This document shows positions 9,282 through 17,650 of a stretch of 64,000 bases of DNA, in pieces; position 1 is the first letter of the stretch; each line of letters starts with the position of its first letter. The notes beneath the pieces are model-generated. The model worked only from the letters and a program-made list of their open reading frames with translations. It was not told where the DNA came from and made no database searches. The translations under genes and the position numbers were made by a program. Source of the stretch: Bryobacterales bacterium (GTDB taxonomy: Bacteria > Acidobacteriota > Terriglobia > Bryobacterales > Bryobacteraceae); assembly GCA_003170295.1 (NCBI GenBank), contig PNAJ01000077.1:18817-82816 (forward strand). The letters are read 5' to 3'.

Positions 9282-9399
9282 AGGTGGTTGTTAGAGAATC
9301 TCCCGCCGCGGACGTTTCCCGCGAGGATGTAAAAGTATTGTGAAGAGGATTGTTGCTGCGATCCGCGTGCGATCTCAGCTTACCGATGCTCACCCAACC

Positions 9400-9648
9400 T
9401 CAATCGGCGTCTCCTCGACTTTCGACCGCCAATACGTGTATCACACTCTGCAACCTGCGGAATCGCACGCGCCAATCGCCAATTCTAAGCCGATGAGTAC
9501 CTGTGAACTTTCCTTCGAGCGCTTTGACATCGCCCTCGCCAGTTTCCGCGTAGCGAGTCAGGGCGAGAAGGATGCGCATCGCAGTCTGGCGGTCAACGCC
9601 GCGAAGTTGTGACCGAGCGCTGGAGTACCAAATAAAACTGAGCTTCAC
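9400..9648 (-). CDS. RelE/ParE-family toxin
   Basis: An 82-residue basic protein with the RelE/ParE fold pattern: KLSFIWYSSARSQLRGV, a helix, then VKALEGKFTGTHRLRIGDWRVRFR and a C-terminal strand VIHVLAVESRG. Toxins of this class either cleave mRNA on the ribosome or inhibit gyrase; the sequence does not decide which. Its ATG overlaps the antitoxin's TGA by 4 nt (ATGA). The order antitoxin-then-toxin is standard for RelBE-like modules. Confidence 0.75.
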   Translation of the reverse strand: MKLSFIWYSSARSQLRGVDRQTAMRILLALTRYAETGEGDVKALEGKFTGTHRLRIGDWRVRFRRLQSVIHVLAVESRGDAD

Positions 9649-9902
9649 AGCCCGAATTCGCGCAGAAGGTCCTCATGCTTGATGCCTTCCCCGCGCGCAA
9701 TCGCATCCTCGGCCTGCGCATCTTCCCTGCGCTGTCCTTCTGTATACGGTTCGTCGTCAGGCGGAGCGTTCAGGAGCGAAAGCAGCACTGGATCGGCGGA
9801 CAGCGACTTCAACGCGCGGAGAAACGCGCCGCTCCGCTCCGGCGGAAGCTGATCCACCAGCTCATGGAGCCTTCGTTTTTCAGAGCTGAAATCCGTCGCC
9901 AT
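9645..9902 (-). CDS. Putative antitoxin of the RelE-type pair
   Basis: An 85-residue acidic protein starting MATDFSSEKRRLHELVDQLPPE. It is helical, with a disordered acidic C-terminus, as expected for an antitoxin that masks the toxin. I chose the ATG at 9902 by this N-terminal pattern; AGGGAGG lies just upstream but only about 2 nt away, so ATG 9914 or 9917 remain possible. No clear DNA-binding fold can be named. The pairing by 4-nt overlap with the toxin is the main support. Confidence 0.65.
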   Translation of the reverse strand: MATDFSSEKRRLHELVDQLPPERSGAFLRALKSLSADPVLLSLLNAPPDDEPYTEGQRREDAQAEDAIARGEGIKHEDLLREFGL

Positions 9903-9948
9903 AGCCTCCCTCATCATACCGCTCGCAAGCGCAATCCCACCAACCGCG

Positions 9949-9954
9949 TAGAAT
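9949..9954 (+). promoter_or_regulatory. Candidate -10 box of a leaderless mRNA
   Basis: TAGAAT ends 6 nt before the GTG start at 9961, and there is no Shine-Dalgarno before that start. This spacing puts the transcription start at or very near the start codon. No convincing -35 is visible. Confidence 0.4.
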
Positions 9955-9960
9955 AAAAGT

Positions 9961-11835
9961 GTGCGTCTCTTCGCCCTCCTTCTCCCCACTCTCCTCTCCG
10001 CCCAAATCTCTGTCCAGCGCTTGGAAACCGCACACCTCCAAGCCGTCCACGCCCAACGTGTCGAATGGATGAAAATTCGCGCCGTCGCCCCTCCCCCTCC
10101 CGGCGTCTATCGCGATTTCCGAGCCGTCCTACACATCCATGCCGAGGACGCCGACCATACCAAGGGCACCCGTGCCGAGGTTTTGAAAGCCGCCAAGGAA
10201 GCCGAAGTCCGCGTCGTCATGTTCACCGACCATCGCGGCCCCAAGCCCGAAACCTGGTCCGGACTCCGCGATGGCGTGCTGTTCATCCCCGGCTCTGAGG
10301 ACGATCATCTGCTGCGCTATCCCGCCTCGCCTTCCGGTCCCGAACTTCGTTTTCTTTCGCATCTCGAAGAGCGTCCCGACATGCCGTCGGATGGCTTTCA
10401 CGGCATGGAAATCTACAACCGCCACACCGACGCGGTCGTCCATAAGGACTTCGTCGAGTACTTCCAGTCCGCGATGAAAGATCCCAAGCAATGGAAGCAC
10501 CTCGTCCAAAAGGAGAAGGAGTTTCCCGACGAAGTCTTCGCCGCCGGCACCGATGCGCTGCCTCAGTTCCTCACTCGTTGGGATAAAGAGACGGCCAGCC
10601 GTCCCTTCACTGGAATCGCAGCCAACGACGCGCATCAGAACCAGATTTTCAACGGCACGACTTTCGATCCGTACGCCGTGGCGTTCCGCCACGTCAGCAC
10701 GCATATTCTCGCGCGCGAGCTCAATGAATCCGACATTCGCGAATCGCTCGCCGCCGGCCGAGCTTATGTCTCGCACGATTGGCTGTGCGATCCCAACGGA
10801 TTCTCGTTCATCGCCGAAAACAATCTCGGCCTGTTCGAAATGGGCGACCACGTTCCTCTTGCCGGCCTCGGCGTCGGAGGCGTCAGCCTCCACGCGTCGC
10901 TGCCCATTCCAGCGAATTTGAAGCTCCGCCGCGATGGCGTGGTCATCACGGAAGAGACTACCGCGAAGTTCGCCTACACACCCAAGGAACCCGGCGCTTA
11001 TCGCCTCGAAGCCTGGCTCACCATCGATGGAGAGGATCGCCCCTGGATCTTCTCGAATCCGATTTACTTCACCGCATCCAGCGCCCTCGCGCTCCCGCCC
11101 ACTACTCTCGCATCGAATGTCGAGGTCCAGCGCGACATCGTCTACACCGAAGGCGATCCCGCCGACGCGGCGAAACATAAACTCGATTTTTATCTGCCAC
11201 GAGACCAAAAAACATTCCCCGTGATCGTTTTCATTCACGGCGGATCCTGGCGATCCGGCGATAAGTCGATGTATACCGCGTTAGGGAATCGATTCGCAAA
11301 GCTCGGCATCGGCGTTGCGATTCCGAGCTATCGCTTGATGCCGAAAAATCCTCATCCCGCGCAAATAGAGGACACGGCGGCAGCCTTCGCGTGGGTTTAT
11401 AAGAACGTTGCGCAATACGGCGGCGACGCAAGCCGCATCTACATCGCCGGTCATTCCGCCGGAGGCCATCTCGTCGCCTTGCTCGCGCTCGACCCGGCTT
11501 ATCTCAACAAATTCGATATTCCGCTCAGCGCGATTCGAGGCGTCGCTGCCATCTCCGGCGTCTACGACGTCAGCAAAATTGCGGGCTTCTTGAGCGCCGA
11601 TGCCTCGCCGATCGCGCACGTGCATTCCAAGGCGCCGCCGTTTCTAATCGCTTATTGCCAGTGGGATTATCTGGCGCTACCCTTGCAGGCGCGCGAGTTC
11701 GCCAGCGCGCTGAAAAAATCCTTCGATGCCGTGGACTTGCTATACGTTCCCGGCCAAGGCCACATCTCAGAAATCATTCACATCGTCCAGGACGACGACG
11801 TCATCGCGCAGGCGATCCTCAAACTGATCCAGTGA
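9961..11835 (+). CDS. Exported PHP-domain phosphoesterase fused to an alpha/beta-hydrolase
   Basis: A 624-residue two-enzyme fusion with a short signal peptide (MRLFALLLPTLLSAQ). The N-terminal half (about 45-300) has PHP-type metal ligands: HIHAEDADH near 59, FTDHRG, a GSEDDH segment and ANDAH. The C-terminal half (about 390-620) is an esterase/lipase of the BD-FAE/HSL type: oxyanion motif HGGSW near 426, nucleophile GHSAGG near 497, a likely catalytic Asp in YCQWD and His in GQGHISEI. Both halves look intact. The PHP half may hydrolyse phosphoesters and the other half carboxylic esters; no substrate can be named. Confidence 0.8.
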   Translation: MRLFALLLPTLLSAQISVQRLETAHLQAVHAQRVEWMKIRAVAPPPPGVYRDFRAVLHIHAEDADHTKGTRAEVLKAAKEAEVRVVMFTDHRGPKPETWSGLRDGVLFIPGSEDDHLLRYPASPSGPELRFLSHLEERPDMPSDGFHGMEIYNRHTDAVVHKDFVEYFQSAMKDPKQWKHLVQKEKEFPDEVFAAGTDALPQFLTRWDKETASRPFTGIAANDAHQNQIFNGTTFDPYAVAFRHVSTHILARELNESDIRESLAAGRAYVSHDWLCDPNGFSFIAENNLGLFEMGDHVPLAGLGVGGVSLHASLPIPANLKLRRDGVVITEETTAKFAYTPKEPGAYRLEAWLTIDGEDRPWIFSNPIYFTASSALALPPTTLASNVEVQRDIVYTEGDPADAAKHKLDFYLPRDQKTFPVIVFIHGGSWRSGDKSMYTALGNRFAKLGIGVAIPSYRLMPKNPHPAQIEDTAAAFAWVYKNVAQYGGDASRIYIAGHSAGGHLVALLALDPAYLNKFDIPLSAIRGVAAISGVYDVSKIAGFLSADASPIAHVHSKAPPFLIAYCQWDYLALPLQAREFASALKKSFDAVDLLYVPGQGHISEIIHIVQDDDVIAQAILKLIQ

Positions 11836-11858
11836 AAAACTTCCGTATCGCCGTGCTT

Positions 11859-11993
11859 GGTGGCGCGAGCTTCAGCTTGCAGCGGCGGCTTCAGCCACCG
11901 TCTCGTCCGAGCCGCGACCCAGGGAGCGATATTCCCCGCGCTTGTGGCGCGCACTCGTGCGTGCCGCGGCGACACTCGTGTCGCCGCCCCGGG
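11859..11993. repeat. Tandem cluster of three dispersed repeats (families B, D, C)
   Basis: Family B occupies 11859-11908 (GGTGGCGCGAGCTTCAGC, TTGCAGCGGCGGCTTCAG, then CCACCGTCTCGTCC). Family D follows at once at 11909-11928 (GAGCCGCGACCCAGGGAGCG), and family C lies at 11944-11993 (CACTCGTGCGTGCC, GGCGACACTCGTGTCGCC). The 190-bp gap between the PHP-esterase and the PfkB kinase holds little else. All three families recur elsewhere in the window. Confidence 0.75.
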
Positions 11994-12025
11994 ACCATCG
12001 CGAACGACCGTGAGCAAGAATAACC

Positions 12026-12985
12026 ATGCCGATCTTCAATAAATTCGACCTGGTCGGCATCGGCTTAAACGCGACCGACACGCTTTTACTCGTGAATCAC
12101 TTTCCCGCCTATGCCGGGAAAGTCCCGTTTGAAGCCGAACTCCTCAGCCCCGGCGGCCAAGTCGCGAGCGCCATGGTCACGGCCGCGAAACTCGGCCTGC
12201 ACGTCAAATACATCGGCACCGTGGGCGACGACGAGCGCGGCCGCGTGCAAATCGACAGCCTGCGCGAAACCGGCATCAATCTCGACGACGTGGAAACTCG
12301 CGAAAACTGTCCTAATCAAACCGCGTATATCGTCATCGATCAATCGACCGGCGAGCGCACCGTGTTCTGGAGCCGCCCCGCATGTCTCCGCCTCGCGCCC
12401 GAAAGCATCACGCTCGAAAAGATCGCCGGCGCGCGAATGCTCCACGTCGACGGTCACGATACACCCGCTGTCGAGAAGGCTGCGAAACTGGCGCGCTCGA
12501 AGAACATTCCGGTCACCTGCGACGTGGATACGATTTACCATGGCTTCGATCGCGTGCTCGAATCCGTGGATTACCTCGTCGCCAGCTCCGAATTTCCCAG
12601 CCAGTGGACCAGCGAACCGGATCCGTTCCGCGCGCTCGAAGTGATTCAGAAGGATTCTGGAATGAAGTGCGCCGCGATGACGCTCGGCTCGCACGGCGCC
12701 CTCGCGCTCATCGATGGAAAGTTCGTCTATTCACCCGCATTTGTCGTCAATTGCGTGGATACCACAGGCGCGGGAGATATCTTCCACGGCGCGTTTTGTT
12801 ACGCTGTCCTCCAAGGGATGCCGATGTTGGAAACGCTCGAATTCGCCAATGCCATGGCCGCTCTGAACTGCACCAAACTCGGCGCGCGAGGCGGCATCGC
12901 GACGGCTGCCGAAGCGCGCGCACTGATCGAGCGCGGAGAGCGGCGCGCCAGCAAGGACTTCGCTTCCGCCTCGCACTCCGCATGA
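12026..12985 (+). CDS. PfkB-family carbohydrate kinase
   Basis: A 319-residue ribokinase-fold kinase. The N-terminal PfkB region has GGQVASAMVTAAKLG near 45, where sugar-binding residues sit. The C-terminal signature DTTGAGDIFHGAFCYAVL (about 248-265) contains the catalytic Asp. Ribokinase, fructokinase and sulfofructose kinase share this layout, so the sugar cannot be assigned. Its TGA overlaps the ATG of the rhomboid gene by 4 nt, so the two are translated from one mRNA. Confidence 0.85.
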   Translation: MPIFNKFDLVGIGLNATDTLLLVNHFPAYAGKVPFEAELLSPGGQVASAMVTAAKLGLHVKYIGTVGDDERGRVQIDSLRETGINLDDVETRENCPNQTAYIVIDQSTGERTVFWSRPACLRLAPESITLEKIAGARMLHVDGHDTPAVEKAAKLARSKNIPVTCDVDTIYHGFDRVLESVDYLVASSEFPSQWTSEPDPFRALEVIQKDSGMKCAAMTLGSHGALALIDGKFVYSPAFVVNCVDTTGAGDIFHGAFCYAVLQGMPMLETLEFANAMAALNCTKLGARGGIATAAEARALIERGERRASKDFASASHSA

Positions 12986-13656
12986 TCCCTCTTCGATCCA
13001 CGGAGCGCATTTACTCGACGGCGGTAGTCACCATATCGCTGATCGTCCTGAACGTGCTGATTTTTCTCTACCAGGCCACTCTCAATCCTTACGACTTGAA
13101 TACGTTCGTGACCCAATTTGGCATCGTCCCCGACCAGATGCGCGGATTGGGCCTTTTGTCGCTATTTACGTCCATGTTTCTCCACGGCGGATGGATGCAC
13201 CTCATCGGCAATATGCTGTTCCTGTGGGTATTCGGGCGCAATGTGGAGGACCTCATCGGCGGTCCAAAGTTTCTTGCGTTTTACATCCTCTGCGGACTCG
13301 GCGCGGGGGTGGTGCATGTCATCGTGAACGCGTATTCGCGAGTGCCCACGATTGGAGCGAGCGGTGCGATCGCGGGCGTGATGGGCGCGTACCTCATAAA
13401 ATTTCCGCGTTCCCGCATCATCGTGCTGTTTCCGATTATCATCTTCTTCACGACGGCGGAAATCCCGGCTGCGTTTGTCTTGTTGTACTGGTTCGCGATT
13501 CAGTTCTTCAGCGGTGTCGGATCTTTGGCGTCGCAAGACTACAGCGGCGGCGGTGTGGCGTATTTCGCGCACATCGGAGGCTTCCTGCTAGGCATGCTCT
13601 TCATCCGCATGTTCCCCGCGCGGCAGAGATGGCGCGCGTGGTACGAGGAAGATTAA
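12982..13656 (+). CDS. Rhomboid-family intramembrane serine protease
   Basis: A 224-residue membrane protein with about six transmembrane helices. The catalytic Ser is in IGASGAIAGVMGAY near residue 125, and the catalytic His in FAHIGGFLLG near 196. HGGWMHLIGNMLFLWVFG matches the conserved L1/TM2 region with the expected His and Asn. It cleaves transmembrane substrates inside the lipid bilayer. Coupled by a 4-nt overlap to the PfkB kinase. The target is unknown. Confidence 0.9.
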   Translation: MIPLRSTERIYSTAVVTISLIVLNVLIFLYQATLNPYDLNTFVTQFGIVPDQMRGLGLLSLFTSMFLHGGWMHLIGNMLFLWVFGRNVEDLIGGPKFLAFYILCGLGAGVVHVIVNAYSRVPTIGASGAIAGVMGAYLIKFPRSRIIVLFPIIIFFTTAEIPAAFVLLYWFAIQFFSGVGSLASQDYSGGGVAYFAHIGGFLLGMLFIRMFPARQRWRAWYEED

Positions 13657-13714
13657 GGTCAAATAAGGTGTTGTCAGGCGTGTTTTTGAGTCAATTTTGA
13701 CCGATTAAGTGCGC

Positions 13715-15406
13715 TTAAGGCGTGAGGAATGCACCCGAATTAGTGATGCGCTCGCATCTTAGCAGCGCATCTTGCAATTCCGCGAGATGCATCGGTTTGG
13801 CGAGGAAATCGTCCATGCCGGCGGCGGCGCATTGCTCGCGATCCTCTTTTAGAACGTTGGCGGTGAGCGCGATCAGGCGGGGGCGCGATCCGGGCTCGGA
13901 CCGCTCCGTGATGCGGCGGGCGGCTTCGAGGCCATCCATTTCGGGCATCTGGAGGTCCATAAGGACAACATCGTAGACCTGGCGCTCGATCGCTGCAAGA
14001 ACTTCCAATCCGTTGGAGGCGACATCCGGACGATAGCCGAAGCGTTCGAGTAACCGGACCGCGACCCTCTGATTCACGACATTGTCGTCGGCGAGAAGAA
14101 TGCGCAGAGGCTGGCGGCGGGCGATAAGAGCGGTGAGACGGGCGCTGATGGCGAGCCCGAGTCCGGTGCCACCGTATTTGCGAGTGGTGGAAGTATCCAC
14201 CTGACTGAAGGAGCGGAACATGCGATCCATGCGACCGGCTGGAATGCCCGGACCTGTGTCGCGGACGGCGAAACGGAGACGGCCGAGCTCCCGGCAAATG
14301 GAGACGACGACCTCACCGTCCGCGGTAAATTTCACGGCGTTGCCGATCAGGTTCACGAGAACCTGCCTGAGACGGGTGACGTCGCCCGAAATCCACAGGG
14401 GCACGGCGGGATCGATTTCGAGCAGGAGTTCGAGTTTTTTCAGAGCGGCTTGAGGGGCGAGCAGATCGACGGCTTCTTCGACGCAGCGCACCAGATCGAA
14501 AGGTTGATCCTCCAGCTCCAGCATGCCGGATTCGATTTTGGAGAAATCCAGAATGTCGTTAATGATGGTCAACAGCGAGTCGGAGGAGGACCGGATGATT
14601 TCCACGAATTCGCGCGATTCGCCGCGAATATCCGTATCCAGCAGCAGGCTGGTCATGCCCATGACGGCATTCATGGGAGTGCGGATTTCATGGGACATGT
14701 TCGCGAGGAATTCGCTTTTCGCGTGACTGGCGCGCTCCGCGGCGCGAGTGGCGGATTCAGCCTCCAGTTTGGCGGCTTCGAGCTCGCACACGCGGGCGCT
14801 CTCGCGGGAGTGGGCGCAAATCTGTTTCCAGTAAGTGGCATTGAGCCGCGTGCCTTGCATGAGGAGAAACGCGATCAGAATGAGGGTCGCAAACGCGAAG
14901 GTTTCTCCATGCGCTCCGCCTCGGATCAATCCAACGGAGAGCGCCGGGGTGAGGATCAGGACGATGTAGAGGCGCAGCAACCGAATGTCGGGCGTGAAGG
15001 AGATGGTGGCGCCGCACGACGTTCCCACAGTCCACAGCATGACTACGGTGAAGTTCCAATTTTCGAAACCGTAATACCACAGCGTGCCTCCGTAAAGCAG
15101 TCCCGCCGTCGCCGTGGACAGCGTTACGGTGAAGACGATCAGGAAGCGCAAGAGGCTCGGCGCCGCGGTCAATTGCCGCTCGCGAACTTTGAGGAAAATG
15201 CGAAGAGCCGTGGTTAACACGACGGAACCCGCGACGGCCCCAAACGACCAGGGATGCTGCACTGCAATCGAGGTGGTCATCGCCAGGACCGCTACCAGCA
15301 GCACGGCCGGATAAAAGCCTTGAAACAGCCTGGCGATGAGCTCCGCCTCCGCTTCGCGAAGGAGGGAGGGCAGGGCTACGTCGTCTGATGCGGGATTGCG
15401 GGTCAA
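13715..15406 (-). CDS. Hybrid sensor histidine kinase with shortened ATPase domain
   Basis: About 563 residues. Roughly six hydrophobic helices (about 25-200) form a membrane sensor. A short coiled coil leads to the DHp H-box [13 protein letters not shown] near 236. The ATPase domain has N-box [11 protein letters not shown]1 DTGPGIP, F-box FRSFSQVD and G2 [11 protein letters not shown] receiver domain follows, with ILLADDN near 434 and the phosphoacceptor Asp in VLMDLQMP near 483. Only about 13 residues separate G2 from the receiver domain, so the last ATPase helix and strands appear to be missing. I chose the TTG at 15406; further upstream the frame is low-complexity and reads through repeats. 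Confidence 0.75.
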   Translation of the reverse strand: MTRNPASDDVALPSLLREAEAELIARLFQGFYPAVLLVAVLAMTTSIAVQHPWSFGAVAGSVVLTTALRIFLKVRERQLTAAPSLLRFLIVFTVTLSTATAGLLYGGTLWYYGFENWNFTVVMLWTVGTSCGATISFTPDIRLLRLYIVLILTPALSVGLIRGGAHGETFAFATLILIAFLLMQGTRLNATYWKQICAHSRESARVCELEAAKLEAESATRAAERASHAKSEFLANMSHEIRTPMNAVMGMTSLLLDTDIRGESREFVEIIRSSSDSLLTIINDILDFSKIESGMLELEDQPFDLVRCVEEAVDLLAPQAALKKLELLLEIDPAVPLWISGDVTRLRQVLVNLIGNAVKFTADGEVVVSICRELGRLRFAVRDTGPGIPAGRMDRMFRSFSQVDTSTTRKYGGTGLGLAISARLTALIARRQPLRILLADDNVVNQRVAVRLLERFGYRPDVASNGLEVLAAIERQVYDVVLMDLQMPEMDGLEAARRITERSEPGSRPRLIALTANVLKEDREQCAAAGMDDFLAKPMHLAELQDALLRCERITNSGAFLTP

Positions 15407-15766
15407 ATGAACGCCTATCCAGAGGTATCGACACGGAAGGGTGAGGTAGTGAACGTATTTTTCGATATTTGTACGATTTTGCGGTAGGTAGGCTACGCTA
15501 GCATGTCTCCCCTGACCGGGTTCGGAGGCTCCGCTCCCTGCGGTCACGGCTCGATAGGGAGTTTGCGCTGCTACAGAGAACAAGCATTCACCGCGGCGGC
15601 AGGGTTCGTGGTGCCGGCGCGACGGAAAACAAGTGGGGAAAATGAGTTTTTCAGCAATCTCTGCCAACCTGCACCCCAGCTGAAAACGCCAGAAGAGCCG
15701 CCTGAAAGGGCGGCTGCCGCCAAGATTGGCGGCCCCACATGGTGCGCGCCACAATTGATTAGAGGG
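15407..15766. other. Divergent intergenic region holding repeat copies
   Basis: This 360-bp gap between the sensor kinase and the methyltransferase holds a family D repeat at 15527-15553 (GGCTCCGCTCCCTGCGG, TCACGGCTCG) and an inverted family A repeat at 15691-15740 (AGAAGAGCCGCC, GGCGGCTGCCGCC, TTGGCGGCCCCAC). Open frames cross it on both strands, but they translate repeat sequence and are not gene-like. Confidence 0.6.
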
Positions 15767-16654
15767 ATGGGCCTGACGGTGCTGTGCGATAGGATGGCTT
15801 TCATGCATGAGTTGCTTGGCCGCCTGCCAGTCGAAGGCAGGGTTCTCGATCTGGGCTGCGGAAACGGAAGCTTCGATGCGTCCGGGCTCCAGGCGACCGT
15901 GATCGGGCTGGATCTGGAAGGGGGATCGACCCCTCCTGCTCGCTTCGTCCGAGGTGACGCATCGGGGCTTCCGTTCGCTGCGGGCACATTCGATGCCGTC
16001 GTATCCAACCACAGCCTGGAGCACGTCCGGGATTTGGATGGCTGTTTGTCGGAGATGTCGCGAGTCCTGAAATCCGACGGATGTGTGTACGTCGCGGTGC
16101 CCGACTCGACGACGCTCACCGACAGGCTGTATCGCTGGCTTGCCGACGGAGGAGGTCATGTTAACCCGTTTACTTCGGCGGCGGAGCTTTCGCGGAAAAT
16201 AGAAACAGCAACGGCGCTGCCTCATTGCGGGACACGAACGCTCTGCACTTCGTTCTCGTTCCTGAACCGAAAGCTGCATCGCACGCCCCGGCGTTTACTC
16301 CTGCTGGGAGGCGGAACTCAGACATCGTTGCTTCTGGGCACATATTTCCTTAGATTGATGGACCGGTTCTTTGGCACGCGCCTGATCGTGTACGGGTGGG
16401 CTCTCTACTTCGGAGAGGGTACGGAGAGCATCGAGCGGGCGACGTGGACGAACGTCTGTATTCTGTGCGGAGCGGGTCACGGTTCCTCGTGGCTGCTCGA
16501 TGAGAAGCGCGTGTTTCGAAGGCTTCTGCCCTTTTATCGATGTCCTCAGTGCGGCACGTTGAATCTGTTCACTAGGGATGAGCATTACTCGCACTTGAAC
16601 GCGCCTGTATCCCAGGCCCTCGAAGCTCCGCCCCCTGTGGTCGCGGCTCGGTAA
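15767..16654 (+). CDS. Class I SAM-dependent methyltransferase with C-terminal zinc ribbon
   Basis: About 295 residues. The methyltransferase fold has motif [12 protein letters not shown] near 27, motif II in GLDLEG, and a SNHSLEHV segment typical of methyltransferase-11 proteins. The C-terminal part has CILCGAGH and YRCPQCGTL, two CxxC pairs that suggest a zinc ribbon. Starts at 15794 (MAFMHELLG) or 15803 are possible; upstream codons come from repeat DNA. The last residues (APPPVVAAR) and the stop are encoded by a family D repeat, so the original C-terminus may have been replaced. Substrate unknown. Confidence 0.75.
   Translation: MGLTVLCDRMAFMHELLGRLPVEGRVLDLGCGNGSFDASGLQATVIGLDLEGGSTPPARFVRGDASGLPFAAGTFDAVVSNHSLEHVRDLDGCLSEMSRVLKSDGCVYVAVPDSTTLTDRLYRWLADGGGHVNPFTSAAELSRKIETATALPHCGTRTLCTSFSFLNRKLHRTPRRLLLLGGGTQTSLLLGTYFLRLMDRFFGTRLIVYGWALYFGEGTESIERATWTNVCILCGAGHGSSWLLDEKRVFRRLLPFYRCPQCGTLNLFTRDEHYSHLNAPVSQALEAPPPVVAAR
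16623..16651. repeat. Family D dispersed repeat inside the 3' end of a gene
   Basis: GAAGCTCCGCCCCCTG followed by TGGTCGCGGCTCG matches the family D consensus. It encodes the last residues of the methyltransferase at 15767-16654, just before its TAA. Confidence 0.65.
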
Positions 16655-16677
16655 GCGGTTTCGCGGTATAAAGGCTC

Positions 16678-17447
16678 ATGAAGAAGCTGCTGCCGCTGAG
16701 TGCCGCGGGGATGATCTTGTGCCTCGTCGCGGCGAAGCTCCTGATCCACTTGTACGCCGGGCGGCATTACGGGTATTTCCGCGACGAGTTGTATTACCTG
16801 GCGTGCAGCCGGCATTTGGATTGGGGTTACGTCGACCAGCCTCCGCTGATTGCATTGATCGCGTGGATGGTGCGGTCGGTGATTGGCGACTCGCTGGCGG
16901 CGATCCGTTTATTGCCCACCGTGGCGGGAGCTTGCGAGGTCGCGCTCACCGCTCTGATCGCGAAGGAGCTTGGCGGCAAACTGGTGGCGCAGGGCCTGGC
17001 CGCTCTGGCGACGCTGGTCGCTGGAGGAATTCTCGCTACCCAAAGCTTCTTCTCGATGAACGCATTCGAGCCGCTGTTTTGGATGGGATGCGCGTGGGTG
17101 GTCATCCGCATTGTGAATACCGGAAACCAGAAGCTCTGGATCTGGTTCGGAGTTCTGGCGGGATTCGGCCTGGAAAACAAGCACTCCATGCTGATCTTCG
17201 GAGCCGGCAGCCATCAGCGGGCATCAGAACTACTTTCTGTGGGGACCGCGCGGCTACACGGGCGAGAGCGTCATCGTGATGCATGGACGGCAGGAGGAGC
17301 TCGAGGCGCAATTCGCCGAGGTTCAGAAAGTCGCGAGCGTGTATCATCCCTACTCGATGCCTTTCGAGCATTTCGACGTGTTCTATTGCCGGGGGGCTGA
17401 AGCAGCCGCTGAGCGAGATCTGGCCGCAGTTGAAGAATTGGAATTAG
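16678..17447 (+). pseudogene. Decayed glycosyltransferase family 39 (ArnT/PMT-like) gene
   Basis: The first 180 codons match the start of a GT39 membrane glycosyltransferase: GYFRDELYYLACSRHLDWGYVDQPP carries the typical acidic loop, and four hydrophobic helices follow, up to HSMLIFGAG. From about 17208 the conserved C-terminal part continues in another frame (AISGHQNYFLWGPRGYTGES, then HPYSMPFEHFDVFYCRG). Some 250-300 central residues expected for the family are missing. A second frameshift occurs in a six-G run at 17391-17396; removing one G restores GLKQPLSEIWPQLKNWN and the TAG at 17447. TATAAA lies 5 nt before the ATG. Clearly non-functional. Confidence 0.85.
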
Positions 17448-17457
17448 CGGCGTCAAG

Positions 17458-17505
17458 ACATGTCGACACGAGTGTCGACACGGCACGCGTGGACGCGTGC
17501 GCCAC
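17458..17505. repeat. Family C dispersed palindromic repeat
   Basis: TGTCGACACGAGTGTCGACA is a perfect palindromic core. GCACGCGTGGACGCGTGCG, a second palindrome, follows it directly. Related units lie at 11944-11993 and 35015-35050. The rest of the 17448-17650 gap shows only the AGGGG ribosome site of the next gene. Confidence 0.7.
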
Positions 17506-17650
17506 GGGGGGACACTCATGGCTTCTAAACGTGACTCGCGGACAGCCCACAGATCGCCGAATCGCCGCCCTCACGGGACGGGGTTTCATTTACAAACTGT
17601 TTACGTAACATCCCCTGGCGAAGCATTCTCCCTTGAACAGGGGTGTAAAT

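Noticed and set aside
15407..16279. N-terminal extension of the sensor kinase by about 290 residues
   Set aside because: The extension is read through a family A and a family D repeat and antisense to the methyltransferase; the hydrophobic kinase start lies at 15406.
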